Shown: positions 55,172-64,000, numbered from the stretch's first letter. The stretch: 64,000 nucleotides of DNA from Cyclobacteriaceae bacterium (GCA_016787645.1 JAEUUF010000022.1:434001-498000), one strand, 5' to 3'. The notes: generated by a model from the letters alone, not told the origin. Translations and numbers: made by a program.

Positions 55172-57238
55172 TCAGTACGAACCCGAATACTTCCTAAGGA
55201 ACCACTCCAGTGAAACCAGCAGGAGCAACAAGAAGAAAACCGTCTTGAGGTTAATCAGCGGATTAAAGCTTTCTTCGGTGTGAATAGTGGAAGCAAACTT
55301 CCGTGTAGTCAGATCATTGATTAGCTCATCTGTTTCCGTATCCCTATAAAATTTTCCTTCTGTCGCTTCGGCCAGTTTTCGCAAGAGTCCAAAGTCCGCG
55401 GTAAGGTTGCGCAATTCCTGGTTCTGTTCTACCACGAGAAATTCACCCCGGGCGGATTCCCGTTTACCATTCACTTCGGTAGACGACGTAAACTGATAAA
55501 CGCCTTCAGCCAACCCTCCAATGCGGTAGCGATTGGCGCTTCCTGGCCCGGTCACATACCGGTAGCTGGTTGGTTTCCCCTGCTCTCCCCTCACTTCAAT
55601 TTCAATAGTATGGCCGTAGGTGGGCTCGAATAATTCATTGTACACCTGGCTTTCGATAATCGCCGGACCGTCACTGCTGAACTCATGCTGGATCGGGAAC
55701 GATCTGAATTTCCGTCGGTCATCCTGTGTGCCAAGGTATTGCAGTAACTTGGACATCAGTTCATCAAACCCGACGGTTTTTCCTGTTTCCTGAAATTCCG
55801 CGAGGCGCCACTTCCATAGCCCATCCCCCACAAAAACACCAAGCTTTTGTTCTTCCTGGTCTGTGGTAAACAGCAGCGGTCGGTCGGTGATTACGTTGCC
55901 AATTTGTTGAAACAAGATGGGTTTGATTACTCTTCCAAAGGCAAGTTTTCCAAATGGAACCGAGACGGGCGGATATCGGGATACCAATGAACCCACATCT
56001 CCGGAAAAGCCAAAATCCTGGAACGCGGCGTTGAGGACAGGTTGCACCTCATCGCGCTGGCTGGATAATTCAAACGTCAATGGAACTCCAACGGAAGGAA
56101 GCGACCGGAGCTGCGTTTGTCCGCCGACTACTAACAGCGCAGGCACCTTGGCCTTGAGAAATTTCATCAATAGACTGTTGGTTCTTCCTGCGGCATCCGG
56201 ACTTTGATGGGCAATCAACAAATCCACCTTGCCAGGGTCGAGTGAAGTTTGTGGCAACTCTTTGATTCCCGCCAGGTGAACCAGGAATTCATAGTTCGGG
56301 TTCTTTTCCACCACAGTTCGCAAAGCTTTGATGTCCGGGTGCGGTGAGGCAGCTATCACCAGTATCTTCTTCTTGCCTTCCACCACCTCGATGAAGGCTG
56401 TTCCCCGATTATTGGCAGCATTGGCTTCATTCGCATGTTTGCTTATCCTGACTTCCAGCCGTTGGATGCCTTGCTTTGCGGCATCCAGCTGAAAATCGAA
56501 ATCGAGCAGTGAACGATGTGCACTGTTTTTTGTCTGATCACGGAGTACGACTCCCTGGCTCAAGATCGATACAGTGACTTGCTCGTTGGGCAATCCAATA
56601 ACTCCTACCTCTACACGCACCGGAAATTTGTTTCCCTGGTACACCACCCGGTTATAGGCGACATTTCGAATTACCAGATCAGTGCGCTGCACGGTGTCAC
56701 CAGTTCCCACGGTGTACACGGGTACTCGTAGTGGCTGGTAGAGGGGAGAAATTCCATTGTTGTAGATTCCATCGGTAACCAGTACAATTCCTGCCAGGTT
56801 CCTTCCTTCGAAACGACTGGTGGTTTGCTTTAAAGCTCCGGAGAGATCCGAGTTGGCACCGGTAAACTGAATGAGGTCTGTTGCCCCGCTCAATGAACTC
56901 CATTCAACCTGGAACTCCTTTTGCCGGAGCACCTCCGCAGCGCGTGTAAGACCTGCCATCACCCGGGCGGTATCAGCGGTAGTGCGAACAGAACGTGAAT
57001 TGTCCACCAGAAAAACGATGGTTGGTTTCTCAAATTGATTTACAGTTTGTCGCAACACCGGTCCGAGCAGCAGGATCAGCAAGGCCGAAGCCAGTACAGC
57101 ACGGAGCAAAAACAACAGGCGGTTCACGGTCTTGCCCCATGTATATTTTGCGCTGTACAGAAGCCAGGCGTAACCGGCACCTAAGGCTAAACAAAGAACA
57201 AAATAGAACGGGCTATAATCGAATATTAGACGCTGCAT
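55172..57238 (-). CDS. VWA-domain membrane protein
   Basis: 688 residues. Two N-terminal membrane helices (about 12-30 and 40-62), then a von Willebrand A-like domain with an MIDAS motif DNSRS near residue 80 (IVFLVDNSRSVR), a class-I-glutamine-amidotransferase-like segment in the middle (VDLLIAHQSPDAAGR, VPALLVVGG), and a C-terminal membrane helix (TVFFLLLLLVSLEWFLRKY). The layout resembles large Bacteroidota proteins of the Bat type, but it is not next to the MoxR gene of this window. Function unknown. Confidence 0.83.
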   Translation of the reverse strand: MQRLIFDYSPFYFVLCLALGAGYAWLLYSAKYTWGKTVNRLLFLLRAVLASALLILLLGPVLRQTVNQFEKPTIVFLVDNSRSVRTTADTARVMAGLTRAAEVLRQKEFQVEWSSLSGATDLIQFTGANSDLSGALKQTTSRFEGRNLAGIVLVTDGIYNNGISPLYQPLRVPVYTVGTGDTVQRTDLVIRNVAYNRVVYQGNKFPVRVEVGVIGLPNEQVTVSILSQGVVLRDQTKNSAHRSLLDFDFQLDAAKQGIQRLEVRISKHANEANAANNRGTAFIEVVEGKKKILVIAASPHPDIKALRTVVEKNPNYEFLVHLAGIKELPQTSLDPGKVDLLIAHQSPDAAGRTNSLLMKFLKAKVPALLVVGGQTQLRSLPSVGVPLTFELSSQRDEVQPVLNAAFQDFGFSGDVGSLVSRYPPVSVPFGKLAFGRVIKPILFQQIGNVITDRPLLFTTDQEEQKLGVFVGDGLWKWRLAEFQETGKTVGFDELMSKLLQYLGTQDDRRKFRSFPIQHEFSSDGPAIIESQVYNELFEPTYGHTIEIEVRGEQGKPTSYRYVTGPGSANRYRIGGLAEGVYQFTSSTEVNGKRESARGEFLVVEQNQELRNLTADFGLLRKLAEATEGKFYRDTETDELINDLTTRKFASTIHTEESFNPLINLKTVFFLLLLLVSLEWFLRKYSGSY

Positions 57239-57265
57239 GCCGGGCTAAATGTGCGCATTCCTCCT

Positions 57266-58540
57266 TCAATATCCATATTTCTCTTTCCACAGGCTTCGCA
57301 GAAAATTCCGCAGCTCTTCTTCTCTCGGATTCTTCCCTGGGTCATAGAATTTCGTTCCACTAATTGCCTCAGGGAGAAATTCCATGGAAGCAAAATTTCC
57401 TTCGAATCCGTGCGCATACTGGTACCCCTTTCCGTAATCCAGGTCCTTCATCAGTTTGGTTGGAGCGTTCCTTACTGCTAACGGCACCGGGAGGTCTCCT
57501 GTTTCGTTCATTTTACCCATGGCCGTTTCAATGGCCATGTAACTGGCGTTGCTTTTAGGCGAGCAGGCCAGGTAGGTGGCGCACTGCGCGAGAATTATGC
57601 GTGCTTCAGGATACCCGATTACATTCACGGCCTGGAATGCGCTCGTGGCCAGTACAAGTGCCGTGGGGTTGGCATTGCCGATGTCCTCGGAGGCAAGAAT
57701 GACCATCCTGCGAGCTATGAATTTGACATCCTCTCCTCCTTCCACCATCCGGGCCAGGTAATATACCGCGGCATTTGGATCACTGCCTCGAATGGATTTG
57801 ATGAACGCGGAGATGATATCGTAATGCTGCTCGCCGCTTTTGTCATAGATGGCAATGTGCTTTTGTGCCACATCCATCACAAGTTGGTCGGTGATGACTA
57901 TTTCACCCTGGATTGACTCGGCAATCAATTCGAGTAGATTGAGGATCTTCCGGGCGTCACCCCCGGAAATGTTCAACATTGCCGCATGCTCCCGGATCGT
58001 AATCTTCCGACCTTTCAACTCAGCATCTCTTTCAATGACCCGGTTGAGCAACTGTAAAAGATCCGACTCGTTCAAAGGTTTCAGCACATAGACCTGGCAC
58101 CTCGACAGCAACGCTGAATTCACTTCAAATGACGGATTCTCAGTGGTGGCGCCAATTAAGGTGATGGTGCCCTTCTCGACGGCGCCCAACAGCGCATCTT
58201 GTTGCGACTTATTAAAGCGGTGTATTTCATCGATAAATAGGATTGGCCGGTTAGTCAGCTTTGCCTTTTCAATGATCTCCCGAACATCTTTCACTCCGGC
58301 GCTCACTGCGCTGAGCGTGTGAAATGGTCGTCGAACTTCATTCGCTATAATATTCGCGATAGTCGTTTTGCCAACACCAGGGGGTCCCCAAAGAATCATG
58401 GAAGGGATGTTGCCGGATCCGATCGCTACCCGGATGATGCCTCCTGGACCAACGAGGTGCTGCTGACCTACCAGGTCATCGAGCTTCGCCGGGCGCATGC
58501 GTTCGGCCAAAGGAGGTGTGGAAGTGCTCAGCAGGGACAT
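57266..58540 (-). CDS. rarA: Replication-associated recombination protein A (MgsA/WHIP family)
   Basis: 424 residues from the ATG at 58540, which overlaps the preceding stop by 1 base. A clamp-loader-type AAA+ protein: Walker A GPPGVGKT near 50-57, Walker B ILFIDEIHRFNK, sensor GATTENPSFEVNSALLSRCQVY, and the C-terminal tetramerisation region ending GYQYAHGFEGNFASMEFLPEAI. It acts at stalled replication forks. Confidence 0.96.
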   Translation of the reverse strand: MSLLSTSTPPLAERMRPAKLDDLVGQQHLVGPGGIIRVAIGSGNIPSMILWGPPGVGKTTIANIIANEVRRPFHTLSAVSAGVKDVREIIEKAKLTNRPILFIDEIHRFNKSQQDALLGAVEKGTITLIGATTENPSFEVNSALLSRCQVYVLKPLNESDLLQLLNRVIERDAELKGRKITIREHAAMLNISGGDARKILNLLELIAESIQGEIVITDQLVMDVAQKHIAIYDKSGEQHYDIISAFIKSIRGSDPNAAVYYLARMVEGGEDVKFIARRMVILASEDIGNANPTALVLATSAFQAVNVIGYPEARIILAQCATYLACSPKSNASYMAIETAMGKMNETGDLPVPLAVRNAPTKLMKDLDYGKGYQYAHGFEGNFASMEFLPEAISGTKFYDPGKNPREEELRNFLRSLWKEKYGY

Positions 58541-59604
58541 CAAATGAACATGATAATCACAAGGACATTCACGGTAAATGCAAGTACAAACGCTATCATA
58601 AAGAGAAAAGAAAAGGCGACAAACTTAAGGATGGTTCTGCCCCATGATTGCCCGTACATTCGCTTCATGGCGAAGAGCAAATAGAAATAGATCCACCATC
58701 CGACCAACGAAGACAGCCAATCCATCGAAGGAATCAGCCCAATCAGCATGACGACGGACCCTGCAAAATAGAAGAAATTGTAGTAGTAAATAGAAAAGAC
58801 CAGGTGCTCGCTGTAAAAGTAATTACGGCGGACATAGAGAAGTTTCAACACCAGGGCAAACACAGGCAACAGGAAGAACAGCATCTTCGAGAAATTGTCC
58901 TTGATGGCGGTCATCAACTCTTTTCCAAACTGCGAATCATCCTCTCCATACTTCTGATCGAGCTCGATGCTCCGCTTCATGAACTTCCGGCCAAACCAGC
59001 CATCCCGCTCGGACTCGGGGAGCAGGGCCTGCGCTGAATCATAGGCCTCAAACGTCTTGAACCCGGTCTTCGCAAGGTTGTAACGGACAGCACCCTCCTT
59101 GGATTGTACAATGGTATCCACTCCATTCATGATCACGGTATCGAGTTCGGATGCGGCAAGGCTCTCCTTAACCTTGCGGTCATTTTGTCCCAATTCCAGC
59201 TTGTCTTCCTCCGTTAATTCAGTTGACTGTTTTTCTTCCGGCAGGCTGAAAAAGACCAGAAAGAAAACAAAGCTGATGAACGCATACATACGCGCCGGGT
59301 GAAAGAATCGCTCTCGCTTGCCCGCGTTGTATTCCATAGCAAGGAAACCGGGTCGTGTGATCAGGTAGCGGGTGGTGAGAAAAAACTTTCCCTCGTAGCT
59401 CCAGAACGAAGAGATGAAGTTGTTCCAAAGCTCACCGAGCGTCTGGCGCTTGGGTAAATCCTTCTGACCGCAGTGGTGACAAAACACATCCACCAGCGGA
59501 GTACCACAGTTCAGGCAGTTTTCGTTATGCCGCTTAGGCTTCCCCGATTCCTCGGCGGCCACCATTCCTTCTCCAAGCGGGGCAGCTTTCTCCAACTCGT
59601 CCAT
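58540..59604 (-). CDS. DUF3667 zinc-ribbon membrane protein
   Basis: 354 residues from the ATG at 59604, the first after the threonine aldolase stop. An N-terminal zinc ribbon CLNCGTPLVDVFCHHCG (about 29-45) precedes KRQTLGELWNNFISSFWSYEGKFFLTTRYLITRPG, the DUF3667 signature, then five or so membrane helices with a soluble insert between the first two. Function unknown. It is translationally coupled with rarA. Confidence 0.9.
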   Translation of the reverse strand: MDELEKAAPLGEGMVAAEESGKPKRHNENCLNCGTPLVDVFCHHCGQKDLPKRQTLGELWNNFISSFWSYEGKFFLTTRYLITRPGFLAMEYNAGKRERFFHPARMYAFISFVFFLVFFSLPEEKQSTELTEEDKLELGQNDRKVKESLAASELDTVIMNGVDTIVQSKEGAVRYNLAKTGFKTFEAYDSAQALLPESERDGWFGRKFMKRSIELDQKYGEDDSQFGKELMTAIKDNFSKMLFFLLPVFALVLKLLYVRRNYFYSEHLVFSIYYYNFFYFAGSVVMLIGLIPSMDWLSSLVGWWIYFYLLFAMKRMYGQSWGRTILKFVAFSFLFMIAFVLAFTVNVLVIIMFI

Positions 59605-59605
59605 A

Positions 59606-60628
59606 CTAGAATCGAAGTTTGGACAACACGTCGATGGTCTTTTCGAGCTGACGGTCATCGAAATCAAGATGGGTAACCATACGGATTTCTGTGGCACTGA
59701 ATGCCAACGCTTTCAGTCCTTGACCAGCCACCGCGAGGAGGAACCGTTCCGGAGTCACTTCAGGAATCAGCTCAAAAATGATGATGTTAGTATCGACGGG
59801 CATGACCGACTTCACGAAAGAAAGTTTTTCCGCCGTCTTTCCAATGACCTTCGCCCTGGCGTGATCTTCTTTCAACCTCGTGATATGATGATCCAGGGCG
59901 TAAAGTCCAGCGGCTGCGAGAAATCCCGCTTGTCTCATTCCACCGCCAAACACCTTGCGCATGCGCCGTGCGTTGGCTTCATGTTCTTTCTTGCACACCA
60001 GTACAGATCCGACAGGCGCTCCAAGTCCCTTGGAAAGGCAAACTGAAACCGTATCGAAGTGTATGCCGATGGTGTCCGGCCGGTCGCCTGTCTCGGTCAG
60101 TGCATTGAACAGACGGGCGCCATCGAGGTGGGTTTTGAGTCCTTTCGATTTCGCAAAATCACATACCGTTTCAATCTGCTTCAACGTGTAAAAGCTTCCA
60201 GCTTCCCTAACCACGGTATTTTCCAAGGCCACGACTGAAGTGCGGGGGTAATGGGAGTCCGAAGAGTTGATATTGGGCGCTATTTCTTCCACAGAAATTC
60301 GCCCGCGATCGCCGGTGAGCAGTCGCGCGCTCACGTGGCTGTTCCCGGCCAGTCCACCGCCTTCGTATTTATAGATGTGTGCACCCTTGTAGCATATTAC
60401 TTCATCGTAGGGCTGTGTCAACACTTTGATCCCGATCTGGTTGGTCATCGTTCCCGAAGGGCAATAGACAGCGGCATCCATGCCCAGCAATCGGGCACAC
60501 TTTTCTTCGAGTTGTTTCACCGTGGGGTCTTCCCCAAACACATCATCGCCAACTTGGGCCTGCATCATGGCTTCGAGCATGGCGGGTGTGGGCTTGGTTA
60601 CTGTATCTGAGCGGAGATCGATAGTCAT
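59606..60628 (-). CDS. ltaE: Low-specificity L-threonine aldolase
   Basis: A 340-residue fold-type I PLP enzyme: [19 protein letters not shown] at the start, [20 protein letters not shown], and the PLP lysine in [17 protein letters not shown]. It cleaves L-threonine (and allo-threonine) to glycine and acetaldehyde. First gene of the ltaE-DUF3667-rarA minus-strand group. Confidence 0.94.
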   Translation of the reverse strand: MTIDLRSDTVTKPTPAMLEAMMQAQVGDDVFGEDPTVKQLEEKCARLLGMDAAVYCPSGTMTNQIGIKVLTQPYDEVICYKGAHIYKYEGGGLAGNSHVSARLLTGDRGRISVEEIAPNINSSDSHYPRTSVVALENTVVREAGSFYTLKQIETVCDFAKSKGLKTHLDGARLFNALTETGDRPDTIGIHFDTVSVCLSKGLGAPVGSVLVCKKEHEANARRMRKVFGGGMRQAGFLAAAGLYALDHHITRLKEDHARAKVIGKTAEKLSFVKSVMPVDTNIIIFELIPEVTPERFLLAVAGQGLKALAFSATEIRMVTHLDFDDRQLEKTIDVLSKLRF

Positions 60629-60742
60629 CGAATTTCAAATTTCGTTGAATGAATGCAAAGCTTAAAGTTACAAGCTAAAGGCTGCAGGCGGAGCACCAAA
60701 TTTCCCGTTATTGGACCTATTGGCAGGAAGATAAACTGGGCA

Positions 60743-60774
60743 TTTGTAATTTGACCCTCCTTGGGCTACTTTTG
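60743..60774 (+). promoter_or_regulatory. Promoter of the tRNA-fMet gene
   Basis: TTTG at 60743-60746, 20-base spacer, TACTTTTG at 60767-60774, both matching the Bacteroidota consensus. The tRNA begins 13 bases later at 60787. Confidence 0.65.
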
Positions 60775-60786
60775 TCCCTCCTAAAT

Positions 60787-60862
<76 letters not shown>

Positions 60863-60868
60863 GTAAAG

Positions 60869-60890
60869 AGCGGCCAATGGCCGCTTTTTC
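60869..60890 (+). terminator. Terminator after tRNA-fMet
   Basis: AGCGGCC (60869-60875), AAT loop, GGCCGCT (60879-60885), then five T. It lies between the tRNA and the nuclease ATG at 60892, so nuclease expression would depend on read-through or a hidden promoter. Confidence 0.8.
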
Positions 60891-60891
60891 T

Positions 60892-61119
60892 ATGTTTACG
60901 GTTTACGTGATATATTCTGAAGCCTTCGGGAAGATATACGTTGGCTACTCTTCAGATCTTGAGTCAAGACTAAGATCACACAATGAATTAGCAACCAAGG
61001 GTTGGACCATCAAGTTTAGGCCGTGGAAACTGATCCACTTCGAATCCTTCGCATCTAAAAAAGATGCCTTAAAAAGGGAAAAAGAACTCAAGTCTGCCAC
61101 TGGAAGGAGATTCATTTAG
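60892..61119 (+). CDS. Small GIY-YIG nuclease family protein
   Basis: 75 residues from the ATG at 60892. The GIY-YIG core reads VYVIYSEAFGKIYVGYSSDLESRLRSHN: both tyrosine motifs (VYVIYS and IYVGY) and the catalytic-type Arg (SRLRSHN) are present, followed by the family-typical LIHFESFASKKDALKREKELKS. Such UPF0213/YhbQ-like domains are single-domain endonucleases. The frame is open back through the terminator and the whole tRNA to 60751, so a tRNA-encoded N-terminal extension is possible but unlikely. Flanked by tRNA-fMet and a tRNA-fMet relic. Confidence 0.85.
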   Translation: MFTVYVIYSEAFGKIYVGYSSDLESRLRSHNELATKGWTIKFRPWKLIHFESFASKKDALKREKELKSATGRRFI

Positions 61120-61140
61120 GCATTAGTCTTGAACAATCCC

Positions 61141-61200
61141 TAGCTCGTTGGGCTCATATCCGCCAAGAGGCGGACGCAAGTTCGAGTCTTGCCCCCGCTA
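61141..61200 (+). pseudogene. Truncated, hairpin-interrupted tRNA-fMet relic
   Basis: It matches tRNA-fMet from the D loop onward, but the 5' acceptor strand and half of the D arm are missing, and the anticodon-stem 3' side plus most of the variable loop (10 bases) are replaced by a 16-base perfect hairpin at 61159-61174 (TCCGCC, AAGA, GGCGGA). The T arm and acceptor 3' strand are exact. It cannot form a tRNA. Confidence 0.85.
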
Positions 61201-61203
61201 CAA
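61141..61203 (+). repeat. Direct repeat copy 2 (tRNA relic)
   Basis: Shares an 18-base block (61141-61158) and a 29-base block (61175-61203) with copy 1, 335-341 bases downstream of it. Confidence 0.85.
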
Positions 61204-61210
61204 AAAAGAG

Positions 61211-61245
61211 AAAATGGCGACTGATTGGTCGCCATTTTCATTTTT
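61211..61245. terminator. Bidirectional terminator
   Basis: An 11-bp stem AAAATGGCGAC (61211-61221) / GTCGCCATTTT (61228-61238) with a 6-base loop. T-rich tails lie on both sides (CATTTTTG on the plus strand, CTCTTTTTTG on the minus strand). It can end the tRNA/nuclease transcript and the convergent metallophosphoesterase transcript. Confidence 0.75.
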
Positions 61246-61261
61246 GACACTTTCTTTTTCA

Positions 61262-63610
61262 CTATTGCATCTCCACCACCCACTCTACCAAATCATCTGG
61301 ACCTGCCCCTTTTGGCCGTGCCCCCTCGGTACTCGTTAAATCTCGCCACCTCAATCTTCCGTGGTTGCTGTAAGGGATCAGGGTAATTTTCCGCTCCGAT
61401 GGCTGCACCTTGATCTCCATGAAGCTCTGGAAGAAGGGCGCGACATTGTAATCGAACATCGCGGAAAGCCATTCAGCGGAGAACGGCCAGCCGTTCAACT
61501 GCGTCGCCCACCACCACGCCGGGCGTTTGTACCATTTGGTGTTGTCTTCAATCTTCTTCGCCAGGGGATCGTGCGACGGATAAAACGCATACTCCTTCGT
61601 AGGCATGTTTCCGGGTTCCGCCATCTGGGCTCCGATGCTCAGGTAGGCTCCCCCACCGCCATTGACAAAGTGATGCATCATGGAACTTTTTCCATCTCCT
61701 TTTGTATACGGCTCCTGGTAATACTCCAGGTCATGCGTGTCGCCCGCCATCGCCAGGGGTACGTTGTACGAACGCAACAGGTCATGCAGCACATCGAACC
61801 GGGGATTCAGTTTTCCCTGGTATTCACCTATCGCATAGAAAGGATGACCAAGGATAACCATCACAAATTTTCCGCGTGAGGCCTCCAGCACGTTCACCAG
61901 CCAGCGCCCCTGGAGCGAGTCAATCTGCCGCTCGACACCCGTCTCCAGCGTGATCAGCACAAAGTTATCCGTGCTCACCTGGAAGAACGGCGCCTTCTGA
62001 TGCCCGGTGGGCACTTCGTATTCCTTGCGCCAATATTCTGTCTTCGTCATCATCTCTTCAATCTCTGACTGCGTCGTCGAACTGATCTTGAGATCTGACC
62101 GCACCCTTGCCGTAATCGCTTTCCGTGCTGCCTCGGGTTCAAAGAACGTAGCCACGAATCCATCGAGCGCATCATACCAGTCATGGTTGCCCGGGATGGC
62201 GTAGACCGGCTTGGTCACTCCCTTGAAGGGCATCCAGAATTTCTTTTCATAATCGCGCAGTGCGCCGGTCGGGTATACCACGTCCGAGGAGATGACCACG
62301 AACTTCACCTCGGGCTTGTTGCTGACGGCAATCAGCTGATCCTTGAGAACCAGCTGGGACGCATCGCCTTCGCCCGTATCGCCGATCACCACAAATGAAA
62401 AGTCACCATTCGCCGGCACGCCGGGTGGTTGCAACCGAAAAGCTTTCGGGCCCAATCCTTCGCCTGAACTTTCAATCATGGCCACCCGCCAGGTATCGGC
62501 GCGGTTGGCAGCCCATTTGTCCCAAATACCAGACGCCCAGTTCTCGGTATCGAAATACCAGCTCATACCCAATACCGGCATTACTGCAACGAGCAAGGCT
62601 GCCCAGGGAAGTCCGAATTTCAAACCTGTCCGTATGGCGGTTGGAAGGGAGTATCCGACCTTGATGAACCGGACCTCTCCTCGAATCCGGTGAGAGAGCC
62701 ATGCGGCGATGAGGCCTCTCGGGCTATACCACCGCCGCTGCGTTTCCTCAACTTCAGACACCCAACTCCAGAGCCGCTGCGCTCGCTTGCGCATCAACTT
62801 CAGGAATAGGAGACGCAAGGGCGCAATGATGACGTAAGTAACCATGAGCGCAATTACCATGTCTCCAATGGTGGCAACCACTGGGGAAAGAATGCCGAGA
62901 TAACTCCGGTCCAATCCCATTCGACCCAGATGAATGACAAACAATACCATTATGAACGTGATGATCCATCGCTTATCGTGAGCGGCGCTCTGTTCCTCTT
63001 CTTGTTTGATGCGTTCCGTGACAGCCGCTACCTGGGGGTTGCCCGCCAATCCGATTTTAGCAGCAACGTCCTCATCCACGCGATCCAACTGACCTGTTTT
63101 TGCGAGAAGGATATTGAATCCAATACCTATCAACCGAAATCCAACCGCTAACGTCAGCAACCAGGTTTGCCCTTTCCCTTCCCAAAAAAGTAATGTGCCT
63201 ACCACCAGTGCATTTCCGACTCCCGCCGCGAGATCAACCCAGCGAAGCGTCCTGCCGCGCTTTGCCTTGAAGAAAATCCAAAAATACCGGAAGCCATCTA
63301 TGGCAAACACCGCGATGATGAACAGGTAAAGCGCCCGGGCCTGGAAGAGAATGGCGTTGATAAGGATGATCGCCATCAAAAAACTAAGGGCCGCACTGCG
63401 TCGTGTAGATATCCTGGAAGTCCAGTCGGGTCGCTTGAAGCCATCATGGATTTCCAGGATGCCCACCCAGATCAGAAGTTCCCCGAGGTAGTGTTCTATG
63501 GCATTGCCCGGCCAAACAGGCGCCAGGAAGGCGAGCCCGCCAAACACAAAGCACACGGAAGACCACGCCCATCGATCCCATTGCAGATCACGAAATGGAT
63601 TTTCACGCAT
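61262..63610 (-). CDS. Membrane protein with C-terminal metallophosphoesterase domain
   Basis: 782 residues. The N-terminal ~365 residues contain two sets of membrane helices (five or six before residue ~160, resembling an HdeD/DUF308-like bundle, and about four between 215 and 355), with a cytoplasmic linker. The C-terminal half is a calcineurin-like phosphoesterase: GDTGEGD near 413, AIPGNHDWYD near 472, VILGHPFYA near 589 and MAGDTHDLEYY near 624, a full set of metal ligands. It probably cleaves a phosphoester at the membrane surface; substrate unknown. Confidence 0.85.
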   Translation of the reverse strand: MRENPFRDLQWDRWAWSSVCFVFGGLAFLAPVWPGNAIEHYLGELLIWVGILEIHDGFKRPDWTSRISTRRSAALSFLMAIILINAILFQARALYLFIIAVFAIDGFRYFWIFFKAKRGRTLRWVDLAAGVGNALVVGTLLFWEGKGQTWLLTLAVGFRLIGIGFNILLAKTGQLDRVDEDVAAKIGLAGNPQVAAVTERIKQEEEQSAAHDKRWIITFIMVLFVIHLGRMGLDRSYLGILSPVVATIGDMVIALMVTYVIIAPLRLLFLKLMRKRAQRLWSWVSEVEETQRRWYSPRGLIAAWLSHRIRGEVRFIKVGYSLPTAIRTGLKFGLPWAALLVAVMPVLGMSWYFDTENWASGIWDKWAANRADTWRVAMIESSGEGLGPKAFRLQPPGVPANGDFSFVVIGDTGEGDASQLVLKDQLIAVSNKPEVKFVVISSDVVYPTGALRDYEKKFWMPFKGVTKPVYAIPGNHDWYDALDGFVATFFEPEAARKAITARVRSDLKISSTTQSEIEEMMTKTEYWRKEYEVPTGHQKAPFFQVSTDNFVLITLETGVERQIDSLQGRWLVNVLEASRGKFVMVILGHPFYAIGEYQGKLNPRFDVLHDLLRSYNVPLAMAGDTHDLEYYQEPYTKGDGKSSMMHHFVNGGGGAYLSIGAQMAEPGNMPTKEYAFYPSHDPLAKKIEDNTKWYKRPAWWWATQLNGWPFSAEWLSAMFDYNVAPFFQSFMEIKVQPSERKITLIPYSNHGRLRWRDLTSTEGARPKGAGPDDLVEWVVEMQ

Positions 63611-63646
63611 AGGCTCAAGGATAGTTGAACTAATCCACTACCGAAC

Positions 63647-64000
63647 TTACATCAACACCCCGGCAATCACCAGTACAGCCACACAAAAGATTCCGATCAC
63701 GATCAGCCTTCGGATCGCAAACCGAAACCATTGGTCATAGCCTATGCCTGCCAGCCCGATGATAGCCATCAACGCACCATTCGTGGGACTGATCATGTTC
63801 ATGAGAATTGCGCCATATTGGAAAGCGAGTACACAGACCTGCCTCGAAAGACCAACTAAATCTGATAGTGGAGCAAGGATCGGTATGGTGAGTACCGCCT
63901 GGCCGGCATAGCTGGGGACTACAATGTGTAATGCGAACTGCGCCATCATCATCCCAATCGCCGATATGGCAGGCGGCATACCTTCCATCGGGATAAATAG
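63647..64000 (-). CDS. YfcC/DcuC-like anaerobic C4-dicarboxylate carrier family (C-terminal part)
   Basis: The frame is open to the window edge; the N-terminal part lies beyond. The visible ~118 residues match the C-terminus of YfcC-type carriers: FIPMEGMPPAISAIG, IVVPSYAGQAVLTIPILAPLSDLVGLSRQV, SPTNGALMAIIGLAGIGYDQWFRF and a final membrane helix. Members carry small carboxylates or, in some cases, short-chain fatty acids; the substrate here is unknown. Confidence 0.82.
   Translation of the reverse strand, partial: LFIPMEGMPPAISAIGMMMAQFALHIVVPSYAGQAVLTIPILAPLSDLVGLSRQVCVLAFQYGAILMNMISPTNGALMAIIGLAGIGYDQWFRFAIRRLIVIGIFCVAVLVIAGVLM

Overview
The window looks like chromosomal DNA of a Bacteroidota bacterium, most likely order Cytophagales (Chryseolinea / Cyclobacteriaceae-like). 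The reasons are near-balanced base composition, several TTG or TTTG - N17-21 - TAnnTTTG promoter pairs (the Bacteroidota -33/-7 type), and family content typical of the phylum: a DUF5686 protein with a carboxypeptidase-regulatory-like domain, WbqC, tandem-parvulin foldases, a TonB-domain protein beside an ECF sigma factor, a VWA membrane protein and DUF3667. The placement is inferred from gene content; no rRNA is present.

Layout. 1-6,066: the 3' end of a CcmF/CcsA-type cytochrome c biogenesis gene, facing a minus-strand operon of three periplasmic foldase genes (parvulin, SurA-like lipoprotein, SurA-like) and a MoxR ATPase. 6,071-10,447: guaB followed by a phosphatase / STAS / HATPase partner-switching set. 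10,609-12,088: RlpA and a TauE/SafE permease. 12,178-17,799: a TetR regulator and a type-I-like export operon (ABC, HlyD, TolC) whose ATPase motifs are strongly degenerate. 17,858-24,685: housekeeping genes (rocD, pyrH, frr, a saccharopine-dehydrogenase-like gene, pspC) and the selenouridine pair selD-mnmH. 24,739-29,436: DUF5686, nadD, gmk and a ZAS anti-sigma / ECF sigma pair. 29,475-33,197: three glycosyltransferase genes, one a GT2-GT9 fusion, fitting LPS-core or surface-glycan assembly; a heptose-7-phosphate kinase gene lies at 40.4 kb. 33,301-36,935: a second ECF sigma with a TonB-domain anti-sigma-like protein, then a LytS/LytTR two-component pair. 37,105-45,840: hypotheticals, an HTH regulator, hldE-type kinase, an aminotransferase, recR, clpS, a sodium:solute symporter and an alkyltransferase-like protein. 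45,913-55,117: a cadherin/Ig-like secreted protein, tRNA-Ser, a methyltransferase, a BrkB-type membrane protein, a thioesterase, mltG, Sua5, WbqC and clpC. 55,172-64,000: VWA protein, rarA, DUF3667, threonine aldolase, tRNA-fMet, and a small GIY-YIG nuclease gene lying between the intact tRNA-fMet and a damaged second copy of its 3' part; then a membrane-anchored metallophosphoesterase and the end of a YfcC-type carrier.

Coding density is very high: many neighbours overlap by 1-17 bases, and only one stretch (39,020-39,419) exceeds 300 bases without a convincing gene. I see no CRISPR array, prophage, recognised insertion sequence or rRNA. The most unusual structure is the tRNA-fMet / GIY-YIG / tRNA-relic unit at 60.8-61.2 kb, which looks like a minimal mobile element in an initiator tRNA gene. 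Next in interest are the ABC exporter with a degenerate ATPase site, the GT2-GT9 fusion, the anti-sigma/TonB fusion, and a set of genes whose -7 promoter box lies only 4-8 bases before the start codon, suggesting leaderless mRNAs.
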